64,000 nucleotides of DNA from Bagarius yarrelli (lineage: Eukaryota; Chordata; Actinopteri; Siluriformes; Sisoridae). The notes under the pieces were generated by a model. That model had not been told where the DNA came from. It saw nothing but the letters and a program-made list of their open reading frames with translations, and did no database searches. The DNA lies in contig VCAZ01000027.1 of the NCBI GenBank assembly GCA_005784505.1, positions 2,088,765 to 2,152,764 of the forward strand, written 5' to 3'. Made by a program: the position numbers and the translations under genes. This document shows, in pieces, positions 39,801 through 53,700 of this stretch (position 1 is its first letter; every line of letters begins with the position of its first letter).

Positions 39801-42800
39801 GCTCACCCATGGTAGGAGGATTCGTAGTGCTTTCTTCGCATTCGCTAAAATACACATGAAATGACTGTGTGTTCAGAGTGCCTCAGTCAAATAAGAAAGA
39901 CAACTCAATTAAAACTGAACAGTTACAAGAGTAATACAATGAATAAAATGCTTTAAGGATGAAGAATATATATACCCCTAGGCAGGATTTTTAAGTAGTA
40001 AGTTATTTTTATGTATTTGGCTGCAAATAAAAAAACAGCTGGTGTTTCATTAAGTTTTTGCAATGAGCCATCTACCAAGGGAGAGATAAAGACCAGAACA
40101 ACCACTGAACATCCCATATGGCAAAGCAAAGCATGGCTCACTCCCATAACCAGTTCTAAATTTTCTTCTTTGTGTTGGGATATCCTAGTATCCCATGGGC
40201 CCCGGTGTGATGAGGGTCACTTCGCCTGCCCCAGTGGGAACTGTATCTCCAGCGTCTGGCTCTGCGATGGCCAGAAGGACTGTGAAGATGGAGCTGATGA
40301 GTTCCAGTGTGGTAAGCATTGCACATTGCAAGTTTTATTACAAAACTTATAAAAAAAGATATTAGTGTCCGTCTACTGACACCTTATTTAAAAATAGATT
40401 TGAATCTTAGAACATTTAGGAACTAAACACTGTTGATTTCTAGTTTCTCTGATTATAAAGGACAATAAGGAACAGAACACCTTCCCTCACTTGTAAATTG
40501 ATTTTTGTCTGAAGCTGGGCTTTTTGTTGACATCATGTCAAATGAAGCAATTGATTTAAGTGTAACTCGAAGGAAAATAATCAATTTTGTCACACTTTGG
40601 TTCACAGGTCAGTTTTAAAGCAAAACCCCAGTTCAGGTGTACTGCCTCAAGGGCAAAATAGTAAAAAGTTCATTTAGAATTCGATTAACATAATGTCCAC
40701 AGTAACACGGGTGGCTTTATGAACAGAGTTTTACCCTCCTTTTTTTCAAAATCATGTCCACACAAGTAGAGTTAAAAAAGATCTTCATCCCAACTGAAAA
40801 CACAAAGCGCTGTCATAAGCAATGCAAGCAAAGAGGTAGTGATGTAATCCTCATGTCACGTCATGCTGGCCAATAAAATTCCTCAAAAAAATGTTTGTGG
40901 GAATGTTGTTATAAGCAGTGACCCATGAAGTAGTACATTCTGAATCAGTATTACGTGGTTATTCAGAATGCATGTTATAATCCCTGTTAGCATTTCACCG
41001 CCTGCACAACACTAAACCCGCAGTTTTCTGAAAATCATTTTCAAAAACGTTTGCAATACTGCTTTTGCATGTGGATGAAAGGCCTCGGATGTTTCAAATT
41101 TTAATACCTTATTTACTGGGTCACATAATCACTTCAGCACACATCACATTAATGTTTTAGAACAATGTTACTCTATATAGGAATGGGCATGATGGTTAAG
41201 TGGTTTGCACACTCCCTGTGATCCGAGGGTGTCATCTGAGTAATGTGATTTCCTTTTCTAATCCATGGACATTTGTTGTAGACAGATTGGCATCTTAAAC
41301 ATGTCTAAAGTTTGTCAATGTATGTGTGAGTAGTGAGCCTTGTCCCCTGAAATATTCCCAAAGTTCCCCTTCACCCTGACAGGTCGACTAAAAAATTAAA
41401 GGTTTGGGTTCTTAGGGGTTACACACCGGAACTAAAAGCCTCTCATTATCATATACATTTATGACATTTAGCAGATGCTTTCATGCAGAGTGACTTACAT
41501 TTATCTCTATTATACAACTGAGCATTTGGCGGTAAAGGGCCTTGCTAAGTGGCTCAGCAGTAGCAACTTGGTGGTGTTGGGAATCGAACACTAATTTGCC
41601 AGTTATCAGTCCAACACCTTAACCACTTCCTCTTGCAATGTTTCAGAATCACAATTCCAGGTGCAACCATAGAGACATGGTTGATGTGGAGGAATTCTAA
41701 TTCTAAACTACTCTAATCCCCTGAACCCCTTATATTATTCAGTAAACATGTGAAAACTTTCTTTAGTTTTCTATTGGCCTAAAAACTGACAAATAAGACA
41801 TCTTGACAGCTTTGTGTATTGCCCTTTTTCAGCCTGCCTTATGACAAGCCCTCTGGACTGCTTTACTAACAGCTTAGAATGTGCCCACATACCGAGCATT
41901 TTTTTGGCTGCCTTAAAGAATTCTTTTAAAATGTTTGGAATCAACATTTACTGAGTGATAAATTAAATTAATTCTTAAATCAATAAATAATTGTGTCTCC
42001 TAAATAAGCAAATAAGATAAAACTCTTTTTCTTTTGAAACAGTTCTTGTCAGAATTTTGAATTAGTGCATCTGACGATCAGGAATAGGGGGAAAGTTTCT
42101 CCTGCTGTGACCGATAAATCCATTCTCCAGGAGGGAATCTGGCAGGTTTTGCCTTTGTCATATTGTCACTGCTCAGACAAGCTTTGCTGAAGTCAGAATC
42201 AATTCTAGATCCACAGAAAGATAGGGGTAGAAATGAGGTTTTTAAGGCATTCAGACATTACATTTTTCAGCATTGTCTACTTCTCCTTGACTACGTGGCT
42301 ACTGGCTACTTTTTGAGTAGCTTACATTCCAAGGACATCCCTTATTTGTAGATTTTAAAGAGTTTTTTTTTAGTAGTTGACTTGCAAAAAAAGTCACTTG
42401 AGTTAAAGCTTAAGGGATTAAAAGAAAGGTGTTAGTATATGTGTTATTACACATCCACCTTAGACGTTAATCCTTGTTAATAACACTGTACTTACACTTT
42501 TTCATTTCATAGTGCTTAAATATCAGAAAAAAAACTATGAAAATCCCCTCCCCCACAAAAAACAACGGGTTTAAGAATCTCTCTAACTATCTAGAAAGAC
42601 AGTTAACTGTGTGATTTGTCTCACTCATCTCTTATCCAGCACTTGTGAACTTTTGTCATTGATAGATTCCTCCTGTCTGTGGAACCAATTTGCCTGCTCT
42701 AAGAACAAGTGTATAGCCAAGCAGTGGCTGTGTGATGGAGAGGACGACTGTGGGGATGGAGTGGATGAAAGTGATGATCTCTGTGGTAAAGACTAAAAAA

Positions 42801-45800
42801 CCTCTATGTATGTCCTAAAAAAGGGGTGTCCAATCTTAGCCACAAAGTGCTGACATGGGTGCAGGTTTTCATTCCAGTCTAGCAGAAGCCACACCTGATT
42901 CCACTGTTTTAATCAGCTGATCTTGGTTTTCATTTGACTCAGGTGTGGCTTTTGCATGGCGGAAATGAAAACCTGCACCGTACAGCCTATTTCTGGATAA
43001 GATTGTGCACCCATGGTTTAGATAAATGTTTCATATTCCAGCTATAGTAGAAACCACCTAGTATACAACGGTATAGTAAAAATTTGATTTAGCCATTTTA
43101 GGGAGTTTTCTGGTAATGAAAAATCTTGTGATGTAGAATAATAATAATAAATATAAGTATTAAACAGTATTAAAATTTAAGCATGAAGATTCGAGAGATA
43201 TATTTTTTAAATGCCTAAAGCCTATTAACAAGCAAATGCAATTAAAGGTGTAAACACATTTTCAGACTAATTGAATAAATCTCTTTTTGATTAGTTTTAG
43301 GATTTTTTTTTAAGCCCTGATGATAAACCCTTCCCAGAAACAGCCATATTAACATGATTAATTTTTACACAGGCTCTGTGACATGTGGCCCCGGATTGTT
43401 CAGTTGTTCAGGGTCTTATGCTTGTGTGCCCAACCGCTGGCTCTGTGACGGAGAACGGGATTGTCCTGATGGCAGCGATGAACTGGCAGCTGCTGGCTGT
43501 GGTATTTATTTATGTATTTACATATATTTAGTATGTATTGTAATATTTGTTGCTAAGTGTATCACGTGGTTTCTTTTCGTAGCACCTAATAACACATGTG
43601 ATGAGAATGCCTTTAAATGCCTTAACGAGGCCTGCATTTCCAAGCGTTTCGTGTGTGATCATGACAACGACTGTGGAGATGGATCAGATGAGTCAGTTGA
43701 ATGCGGTGTGTATACTTTCCTTTTCTTTTTGTTATTTTTAGCACTTTCTAATCCCAACCCTACTGTTTGAAATCCCAAATGAACTTAAACCATATTTATT
43801 ACAATCAGGTCCTGTAGCTAAACATATATGTCGAAGTTAATTTTAGTAATTAAAGGCACTGCTTTAGTGATATGCTCTTATTTCCCTTCCTGTGACGTAA
43901 TTGTCCAATTCTTTGCTGTATTGTAGATGAACTATTTTAAGGTTTCCAATAAGCGTGACCATTATTGTGCTTGTTTACACCATAAATATTAATTAAATCA
44001 ACACATATAACTAAAACATTTATTGTATTGGTTAAAAAATAATTTAACATTTAAACAAAAACTTGATATTTCAGCATCATGAAAATTTTATACAAACTTT
44101 TTTTTTAATCACTTTTTGTATTGTTCTAAAATTGACCAGCTTTATGTACAAGTAGCTTTTATAGTAGCTTTATAGTTATATATAGTATATAGTTATATAT
44201 ATACTATATTGCCAAAAGTTTGTGGTTATTAAATGGCAGAAGACAACCGTCAGATTCCGATATGTGGTTCCTCTCCGAAATTTTGCTACAAATTGGAAGT
44301 GCGGAGTTGTCTAGAATGTTTTTGTATGTTGCACCATTACATTATTCCTTCACTGGAACTAAGAGACTCCAACACTGTTAAAGCATGACAATACACAAAG
44401 CCTCCGATCTCCATTAAGACACGGTGTGTTATGATTGGATAGCCCTTAAAAACATGAGTGTTCTGCACAAATCCCAGATCTTAACAACACTGAACACCTT
44501 TGGGATGAACTGTAACACCGACTGCACCACAGACATCCTTACCTGATGTTGGTGTCTGATCTCACGAATACTATTGTAGCATAATAAACCCAAATTTCAC
44601 ATTTAAGCTACAACTTGCAATGTAAAAAGTTTTTAGAATAGTGAACTTCAATCTAACAGTTTCTCACTTAGTTACTTGTACAAAAAGCTGGTACATTTTA
44701 GAACAATACAAAAAGTGAATAGTAAGTATCTATAAAATTTTTTTTAATGCTGAAATATTCCTGACTCAGGACCGCTGTAAGTAGCCAAACAAGTCCTTTG
44801 CAAGTTGCAAAGTTGCCAGAGGCTTTCATAGTACCATTAGTATGTATAATTAATTAATTTATTCATATTTATAATCCATTTTCTAGTTTAGGTTAAAAAG
44901 AATCTTAGTTTATTCTAATGATTTATTTATGTACAGTATATCAAAGCAGATTTATTTGTCAATTTTTTTAAATAAATACAATTCTTCATAAATCTTGAAT
45001 AGTACGCATTTATTAACTTTTTCTCCTGTTCTAATGAGAATATGTTATACAAAAATAATTTTCACAGTATAAGTACATTAGACTCAGTAGCAGTAGAGAC
45101 TGTATGTAACGATATAGACACAGACACGCAACAAGGATTTAAATAGTATGAAAATTTCAACATTTTTGTCTGAATCTTTAGTCACAGTACTTGGCCTGAT
45201 TTTGTTTATAGCCATTATGATCAGAAGCAGAACAGTGATGTTTAATAAAGTTTTTCAAACTGTGTGAATGCAAGTCAGAAGGCTAACAGTGAAATGTGTC
45301 CTGCAGCTTACCGCTCATGTGGGTCAGACGAGTTCCGCTGCGCTGATGGCCGCTGCCTACTCAGTGCGCAGTGGGAGTGTGATGGTTACCCAGACTGCCC
45401 AGACCACTCAGACGAGCTCCCCCACAATCTCAAATGCCTGGCAGCCGGTAAAGAGCTTGGAGAGTGCTGATGAAATGTGTTTGACTGATGGACACTGGGT
45501 TTGCTGAATATCTAAGGGAAAATAAATGACAGTGGGAACAGTGTCCATTAAAGCAAGAGCTTGAAGAGAATAAGGCTGACCCAAGGAAAATATGCATGTT
45601 TTTCACTGAATGCACCGAAAGTCTGTAGAAAACCTTTAAGCTTAGTGCCACTTGTAGTACGTGCAGAATAGCATGTGGTCCTTTGCTGTTTTTGCTTTTT
45701 ATGGCAAAGTAGTAAACATTATTTAGTTCAATTCTTTTTTTTTTTTTTTAAAGTATTCGGATTTCAAAGTGGTCTTTTTTTTCTTTTTATGCCGTTTTTT

Positions 45801-47681
45801 CAGAGAGCCTGTGCAACAGCTCCTTTTTTATGTGCTCCAATGGACGATGTATAGCTGAGACAAGCCTCTGTGACCAGAAAGATGACTGCGGGGACCGCTC
45901 AGATGAGAAAAACTGCAACGTTAATGAATGTCTCAATCGACGTGTCAGTGGCTGTACTCAGGACTGCCGGGACTTATTGGTGGGATACAAGGTTGGTTAG
46001 CTGTCACGTTGAGAATGAATAGTTTTTCAATATCACCTGACTTTTATTTATATACCAAGTATATAATTATAAAACTAAAAAGTTAAAACTAAAAAAAAAA
46101 CTAAGACAAATCAATTCAAAACTAAGTTGCATTATACCGCATTCGGTGGGCGAGCTTGGATATGCAAAGAAAAAAAAACACTGTAATATGTATATGATAA
46201 AGTAAAAAATTAAAAACATCTCTGAATAATACAGTACATCAACTGTATGTAGTTTTTATGCTGACGGCCCTAAAAGGCAGCTAATAAGCAGCTATTTTTT
46301 CTCACATAATTACATCATTCATAATGACAAACTCACATTGTCTTTCTTGTCTTTTGGATAGAATACCAAAGTGGGTTTTTATCCTTTTTTCTCATTTCAA
46401 AAATCAGCCATAAACAGTTCATAAGCATCTGTGAAATAACAACGCCTATGAATGCTTGCCCAACTTTACCAATAAAGAGGAGGTAATAGATTGCATTAGT
46501 GGAGCGTTTGATCAAAATAACTCTTTCCTAGTCGTATAAAATGTTATTACAGGCACACATTTACAGAAAACAGTAGTAGTAAAAATACTTGTTACACTGT
46601 CTCACCAAAAATATTGCCTTTTCAATTTAGCAATCTTTTTTCAATATAATAATAATAATCGTAGTAGCAAATATGATTGGCTGAATAAAAGTCCTCACTG
46701 TAACCGTCAGTGTACATGATAACGATGAAAAAATGGAAAAATAAAACATGATGATTCGAAAGCTGAAAGTGAATAGAAATTGAATAGAAAATGGCTGAAT
46801 TATTATAGAATGATAAAAAAAAAACCAACTGACCCTGGTCTGGCAGCCATCACAAATGTAACTATTGTTTATTTCATTTTTCCCGCATATCACCACTCAA
46901 ATGTTTTAATTTTTTTTATTTTTTTACTTTTCCTCAGTCTGTTAAGACGATTGATTTTGTTTTACTGCCTGTTGTTTGTCTAACTGTTACGTTAAAGGAC
47001 GGAGAACGGTCAGTAGCCTAGCTTGTTTCTAAACTAGCTTTTACACTAAAATAGTGTTATGTGAACAAGGACTATAAATAATTTTGGGGGTCAAGTTCTA
47101 TTTTACCACCTGGTCCATAACCTTAATGCTAAACATACGCAACAGTTTATTCTGCTTTTTAATTCATTAGTATTTAGTATTTGGTCTGATCTAATTAAGT
47201 CTGAGAATAAGGACGTGTCTAGCTGACTGTACAAAGATAAGCTCAGACTTGAAGAGGCTGTCAGATTTCTATAATGATAGTTAAGATCACTCTGCCTGAA
47301 GATTGACAGATTCAGGAAGGTGGATAGACTGACAGGTTCATACCACAGTCACAAATGGCTTCCCCCAAATAACCTTTGGCAATCAGAGCTTTCGCTGTGG
47401 ACCAGCTATTGGTCTAAGGCAAAATTCTGTCCAATATCACCTTCTCTGAATCAATAAACATTTTTTTATTGAAACACAACAAATGCCAGAAGACACATAG
47501 GTGATGACCTTTGTCAACGAGGGAGGTATAAATATAAGGCTCTGCACAAAGCTAGATAAGCTGAGCAAGGACCGAGGAAGAAACAGGAGAAATGCAGAAA
47601 CTGACTCAGCCAAAAGTCTAGAGAGATTTATTGCTCTGTTGCTCAAATGATTTTCTTTCTATAAAAATTGCAGTAGTGTCC

Positions 47682-47764
<83 letters not shown>

Positions 47765-50700
47765 CGAGGACAAATTCAAAGTCTTCTGCTTAACTTTTAA
47801 ATACCTATCAAATTTAAAGTCTACTGCATTATTGTACATTTTTCCCATATCTAAACATTGCATTATTATTTTTTTTTGTATTAATGAAAGTGTCTAGGAG
47901 ACTTTTGCCTCACTAATACATTTACATTTATTGCTTATTTAAAAACATCTGAACTCTGAAACTGTTTGCCATGTCTCTGGATGTAGTGCAATGTTGACAT
48001 ACTCTATGTGCTTTACAGGAAAGTGATCACAATCCTTTTTTTATTGCAATCGGACAGCCTGAAGGTGCCAACTATTTGAATTGCTTTCTATCATTTTTTT
48101 TTGTGTCTAGTGTAAGTGCTGGCCAGGATTTTACCTGAAGAATGATGGAAAAAGCTGTGTTGACATTGATGAATGCGCCACTACTCTTCCCTGCAGTCAA
48201 ACCTGCATCAACACTTATGGTTCTTACAAGTGTTTGTGCGTGGATGGTTACGAAGCCACGAAACACAACCCTAACAGCTGCAAGTCTCTTTCTGGTAATT
48301 ACATCTATTACATATCCATACAGCACATTGTGCTGAAAAATTCAGCAGTTTGCTTTTTTTTCTTACTAAATATTTATTTTTCATGAAATCACTAATGCAG
48401 AAAAGCAAAGAGGCTATTGTATATATATGTATAAAAAGAAAGCACAATAAAAATACATATTTAATGGCCAAATCTTTTAACAAATTGCTTTCTTAATGAT
48501 TAAAGTTCGTTTTTAAGCAACTTGTTATGCCTTTAAGAATCATAGTTACATGTATAGTCATATTATTGCAGCTTAAATTAAATAGGGTTTCTTCCTGGAA
48601 TAGGTTTGGAAAAAACACAAGTTGTTGTGTTTCTGAGAAAAGAAACTGCACAGGACTGTCAAAAAAAATGCACTGACCTTTACAAACTGCTGGCACCAAA
48701 ACCTCCGTCCTGAAAATCGGTTAAGAAAAAACTTAAGAAAGCTTCAATCCATCAGTATTAAAAGCACTTTATGTTTCTTTCTCGTCTTATTATTAATAAG
48801 GTTAGAACATGAGGAGTTCCCACATAATATAATACACAGTAGGGTTTTTCTATGGGAACAACAGTGAGCCACAATACTGTTGTATAACGCTTTGTTTTCT
48901 TTGTAATGTCAGACCTCTGCTATTAGAAAATAAATCAAAAATAAATCAGCCAGATTAAAAAATGCCACTGTGCAACAGGTTTTATCAATAATGTTAAAAG
49001 TTAATAAGATTAATACACATAAAACCAGTTTTTTTTTTTTTCTCTATTTTTTTTCTCTATTTTTATCTATCGATGGAGTTTTTCCTTGCCGCTGTCGCCT
49101 CTGGCTTGCTTATTTGAGGACTCTTAATTTATAGATATCCATCAAAGTGTTTTAATGAGTGTTTAATATTGTCTTTTTTGATGTAATTCTTTAAAGCTGC
49201 TTCAAAACAATCTCGACTGTTAAAAGCGCTATATAAATAAGGGTTACTTGACTTGACTTTGACTGCCTTTTTTTTTTTTTTTTAGAAGAAGAACCATTTC
49301 TTATACTAGCCGATCATCATGAAATTAGGAAATTAAGTCTGGACGGCTCTAATTACACACTCCTAAAACAGGTAAACACGTCTTCTTCTTGCAGTTTCCT
49401 TCCTGTTTTTTTTTTACTTTACTTCTAAAATTCTTTCTTTACAACTGGTTCAAAAAAATCTTCACCCAGCTTTAATCTTTCCCACCAAATGTGTTACTAT
49501 AAATCTCAATGATGATTCACAGAGCAATCCATGAACCCAAACTGTTAAAAGCTTAATAGAGTCCCAATTAAGGACCATGGAGATGTGATTGTGATAACAG
49601 CACACTAGCAGTTGTTGGCCCTCTCTTTTGAAAAGACTAATTGAAGTCATTAAGCATTGCACTTTCTGTCGAGCTTCACATTAATAGAATGAAAACAAAT
49701 TGCATGTCCGTGGCCTGCCTGCCTGTCTGTCTGCCTGGGGATGTTGTATTCCCTCTATGGCATGTTTTTATTCTCCCCTATTTCTTCTTATTTTTTTATT
49801 TCATATTCATAAATGATTAATTCGTGCTTTTTAATGTCCAGCTTTAATTAACTTTTTATATTTACTATCTGTTATGACAGTGTTTTTAAATTATTAAATC
49901 AATTTTCTGGGGTCTATGATAATTGCCAATATTTATTATTCTAAAATCTGCAATTTTCTCCATTAAAATTCATAATAATAATAATAATATTCAACTTCAT
50001 TGTGCAAGGTACGTGTACAGAGCCAATGAAATGCATTTTTCGCATATCCCATCTTAGTAAGTTGGGGTCAGGGCGCAGGGTCAGCTATGATGCAGCGCCC
50101 CTGGAGCAGGAAGGGTTAAGGGTCTTGCTCAAGGACCCAACAGTGGTTGACTTGCCGGTGGTGGGGCTTGAACCCAAGTGTTTCTGGTCTTCAGATTAAC
50201 AACTCAGCACCTTAACCATTTGAGCCACCACTGCCCCTTAACTGCATTAATTTATATATTATTATATAATATAATATTCCCTCTCAATCTGAGGTGTTAT
50301 TTTTAATAACTTTAATCATTGTTTTGATGTAAAGAATGGCTGCCTGAGTGACTGTAACCTAGTTGTTCTCAAAGTTGATTATTGTGCTACCAGACATTTA
50401 TTAAAAGTCGGTCGTAGCAGTAATTTTAAGGGTGGAATAAAGCAGCTTAGGTGCCTGTAATAGCACATTTTATATCTGGTTTACTGGTTTTTTTTTGCAT
50501 GTGTAGGTGCTTGACAGCTGGTTTAAAAGCAGAGAAAAACCTAACTACAATAATTTGGCATAAATATATGTTTAAACAGTGCCTGTGTTATGCACATGAA
50601 TGCTGTAACCATAGCACGAGCTGCTTGTTTTAAACCCCAGCTCATGCTACACAGACAATTACTTTAGAATCAGGTGCACACAATAAATGTGGAATATGAG

Positions 50701-53700
50701 CAAAATAAAGTTAGACACGAAGCTGTCATATAACAATCCTGTTTGGTAAATTAGTCACATGACATAGACAGATAATTATCCGGTAGTTGGCTATAGTCTA
50801 ATAATAAACAAGCTTGTTTCATTTTTATAGTCATTTTTATAAACGCACTTAGCGCTTTTAATTAGAAATTTTATTGTTTCTGATTTGTTTACTCTCCATA
50901 TGGTTCTTCTTAAAACATCACCTTCATTCGTAAATCAAAAAGCATCACACCAACTATGACTACCAAAGCTTTTAATGCACTGACTGTCTTTGTATGTTCT
51001 AAAAGTACAATTTTCTTTCACTGAAACTGAATCCTGTTCTCGCATAACGATTCCACTATGCACAAAGCACGTAAAGGCACAGTTTTTAACAGACTGTAGG
51101 AAACAAATCTGTCCTGCTCAGTACCCTGACTTCACCCCAGGACTTCCTGCTACATCTGCTACATGACTTGTTAATGATCTTGTGGCTGAATGAGCAAATC
51201 TACACAGCAAGCATCCAAAACCGAATACAAGGCTTTAATTTGTGTGAAGTTATAATGTCTTTATTAAAGTTTGCAAAAAACTTAAAGGTGAACCAAATCA
51301 GGAAGTCGATGTACACACAGCTATGATTGGTCAGGCTTTTTGGCTATATAGCGTATTATTTCGCATTTGAATTTACAGCATTTAGTAGATGCCCTTATCC
51401 AAAGTGACTTACATTTATCTCTTTTACATTTATCAACTGAGTAATCAGAGTTATAGACCTTGCTCAGGGGCCCAGCTGTGACAACTTGGTTTTGCTGGGA
51501 ATCGAACCGTGATCATCCAATTAGCGCTCCAACACTTTCTCCACTGCGCTACTGCTTCCTTATGTTGCTGATGAATAAACTGTAAAAGGCATTTATAACA
51601 GTATAAAAGTAACATCTTTGCTCAGTTTTAGGTTTTGTCCACTTCCAGCAATCTGATTTAGCTGATAAAAAGCTTTAATAATCAACAGATAAGCAGTTCA
51701 TTGAGCATATAAAAAACATCAGACTGTGCTAGTTGTACCATAGTTCTTGCTTTTCTAAAATCCTTTCCTTGCTACAGTTGAGTTATTAATCTTCCTGTAG
51801 CCGAGACTCTTTTTGTTTCAGTTCTTGTGGACAACAGTCTGTACGTTAGCGATTTGGTGGTGTCACGTCTGCTTTCACTTATCACCTGATCTTAGCACCT
51901 GTGCTGAAGTGAGCAGGGCTGTGGTGGAACAGCAAACTGCTTTCTCTGACTGACACCACACTGACGCCGACCTGACAGGAATGGATGTAGCTTAGTATTC
52001 TGTTGGAGTCTCTCTGAACTCTGCTTCAGCACATTTCTCAGGCATCAATCGCACAGCCTGCTGTTCGGAAATCAATGCACTGATTAGATATCAAAGGGAT
52101 GTATACACGCTGTGTTTCTCATCTTCTCTCCTGCCAGACTCACTCGGAAAGACTAAAAGAAAAGTGCATATGGAGTGACTAATTAAGCTCTTCAGCTAAT
52201 TGAGTAACAGAACAAGGCTGCACGTCTTGCGCTTTTGTGCATTCGATGAGCTGCGCTGATTCATTTCGATCATCTGTTGGCTGAACAGCAGAGATCGTTT
52301 ATTTATTTAATTAATTTAACTGTTAAAAATTCACTTTTACTTTTTCTGGTGTTTTTTTTCAAAAGGGTCTTAACAATATTATCAGCTTGGATTTCGACTA
52401 CAGGAAGGAGTTCATCTATTGGGTTGACTCGAGCAGACCCAGCGGCCGAAGGATCAACAGAATCCGGTTGAATGGCAGTGACCTCAAGGTATGAGTAACA
52501 TCCTTTTTTTTTTTAATGAAAATTTCAAATCTAACCAAACTGTTTTACTTTATTGATTCATAATAAATCTTTATTTATTGTGTTACCAGGCCACATGCTG
52601 TTACTGTTATTGACAATAAAGTTACTATTTTAATATTTAATATTATAATTGCGCTCACTTGGGTAAGTTGGGACACATAACTGATAATGATTGGTGTGTG
52701 TGTGTGTGTGTGTGTGTTAGGGGTTGGGGACAACCACATAACTGATGATGATTGCATTTCACCCCCAACACACACAAACACACCAGTCACATAACTGATG
52801 ATGATTGGCTTAAATAGATTAAATTTCTTTAGTTTGCTTTCTCAAACTGAAACTCTAAGCACTCTTTTTCCCATGTTGAGATTGTTTATGTAACGTGAAA
52901 CCTACAACCAGAAAGAAAGAATCTCTCCATGTTGGTTGGCAAGTAATTCTAATCTAATAAAGCAGCTCACAGCATCACATGACCACATAACATTAAAATA
53001 GTGTAGATCAGTGTACGATGTTATTCAATAATTATTTATTCTATTTAGTGTTTATTTTATTCATGTAAACGATTTAATATTTGGGGCATCCAAGTTATTT
53101 GACATATTTAAACATTTTAAATATCATAGTTAGTTTCCCTGGTAATTACTTACTTTTATAATGATGTAATTGGTACTACTGGTAAAACTATAATTACATT
53201 TTAAAGTAGCATGCCCAATACTGCTATTTATCAAGATTATTATCTATACAGGGAGAAAGTTAAAAAAAAACACGAAAGCAACATGGAGGACTAAAAAGCA
53301 TAATTTTTATATACACAATTAATAAATATTTGCAGATGAAAATTTCTGTACAGATTAGCTGTGTTAAATGAAATACTTGTATTGTATTGTCATCATACTA
53401 ACTTTGGGTTTATTGACTTTACTTTAACCCTTTATTCCCTTGAGGGAATGTCTGGTTAAGGGTAATAAATAAAGGGTTAATTAAAAAAAAGGATTTGGGG
53501 AATAAAGCGTTGGTGGAATAAAAAGTTTAGGGAATAAAAGAAAATGTAGAGTTTAAGGGATAGAGGGTTTAGGTTATAAGAAGGAATGTAGGGTTTAGGG
53601 AATAAAAAGAAATGTAGGGTTTAGGGAATATAGGGTTAAGAGAATAAAGGGTTTAGTTAATAAGAAGAAATGTAGAGTTTAGTTAATAAGAAGGAATGTA

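Larger units (their letters stand above)
49372..52365. other. intron 30
   Basis: A 3.0-kb intron with two SINE copies (listed). The part 51780-52300 is complex, with several TAAT-core homeodomain-like words, and is discussed under findings. No gene is seen. Confidence 0.75.
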
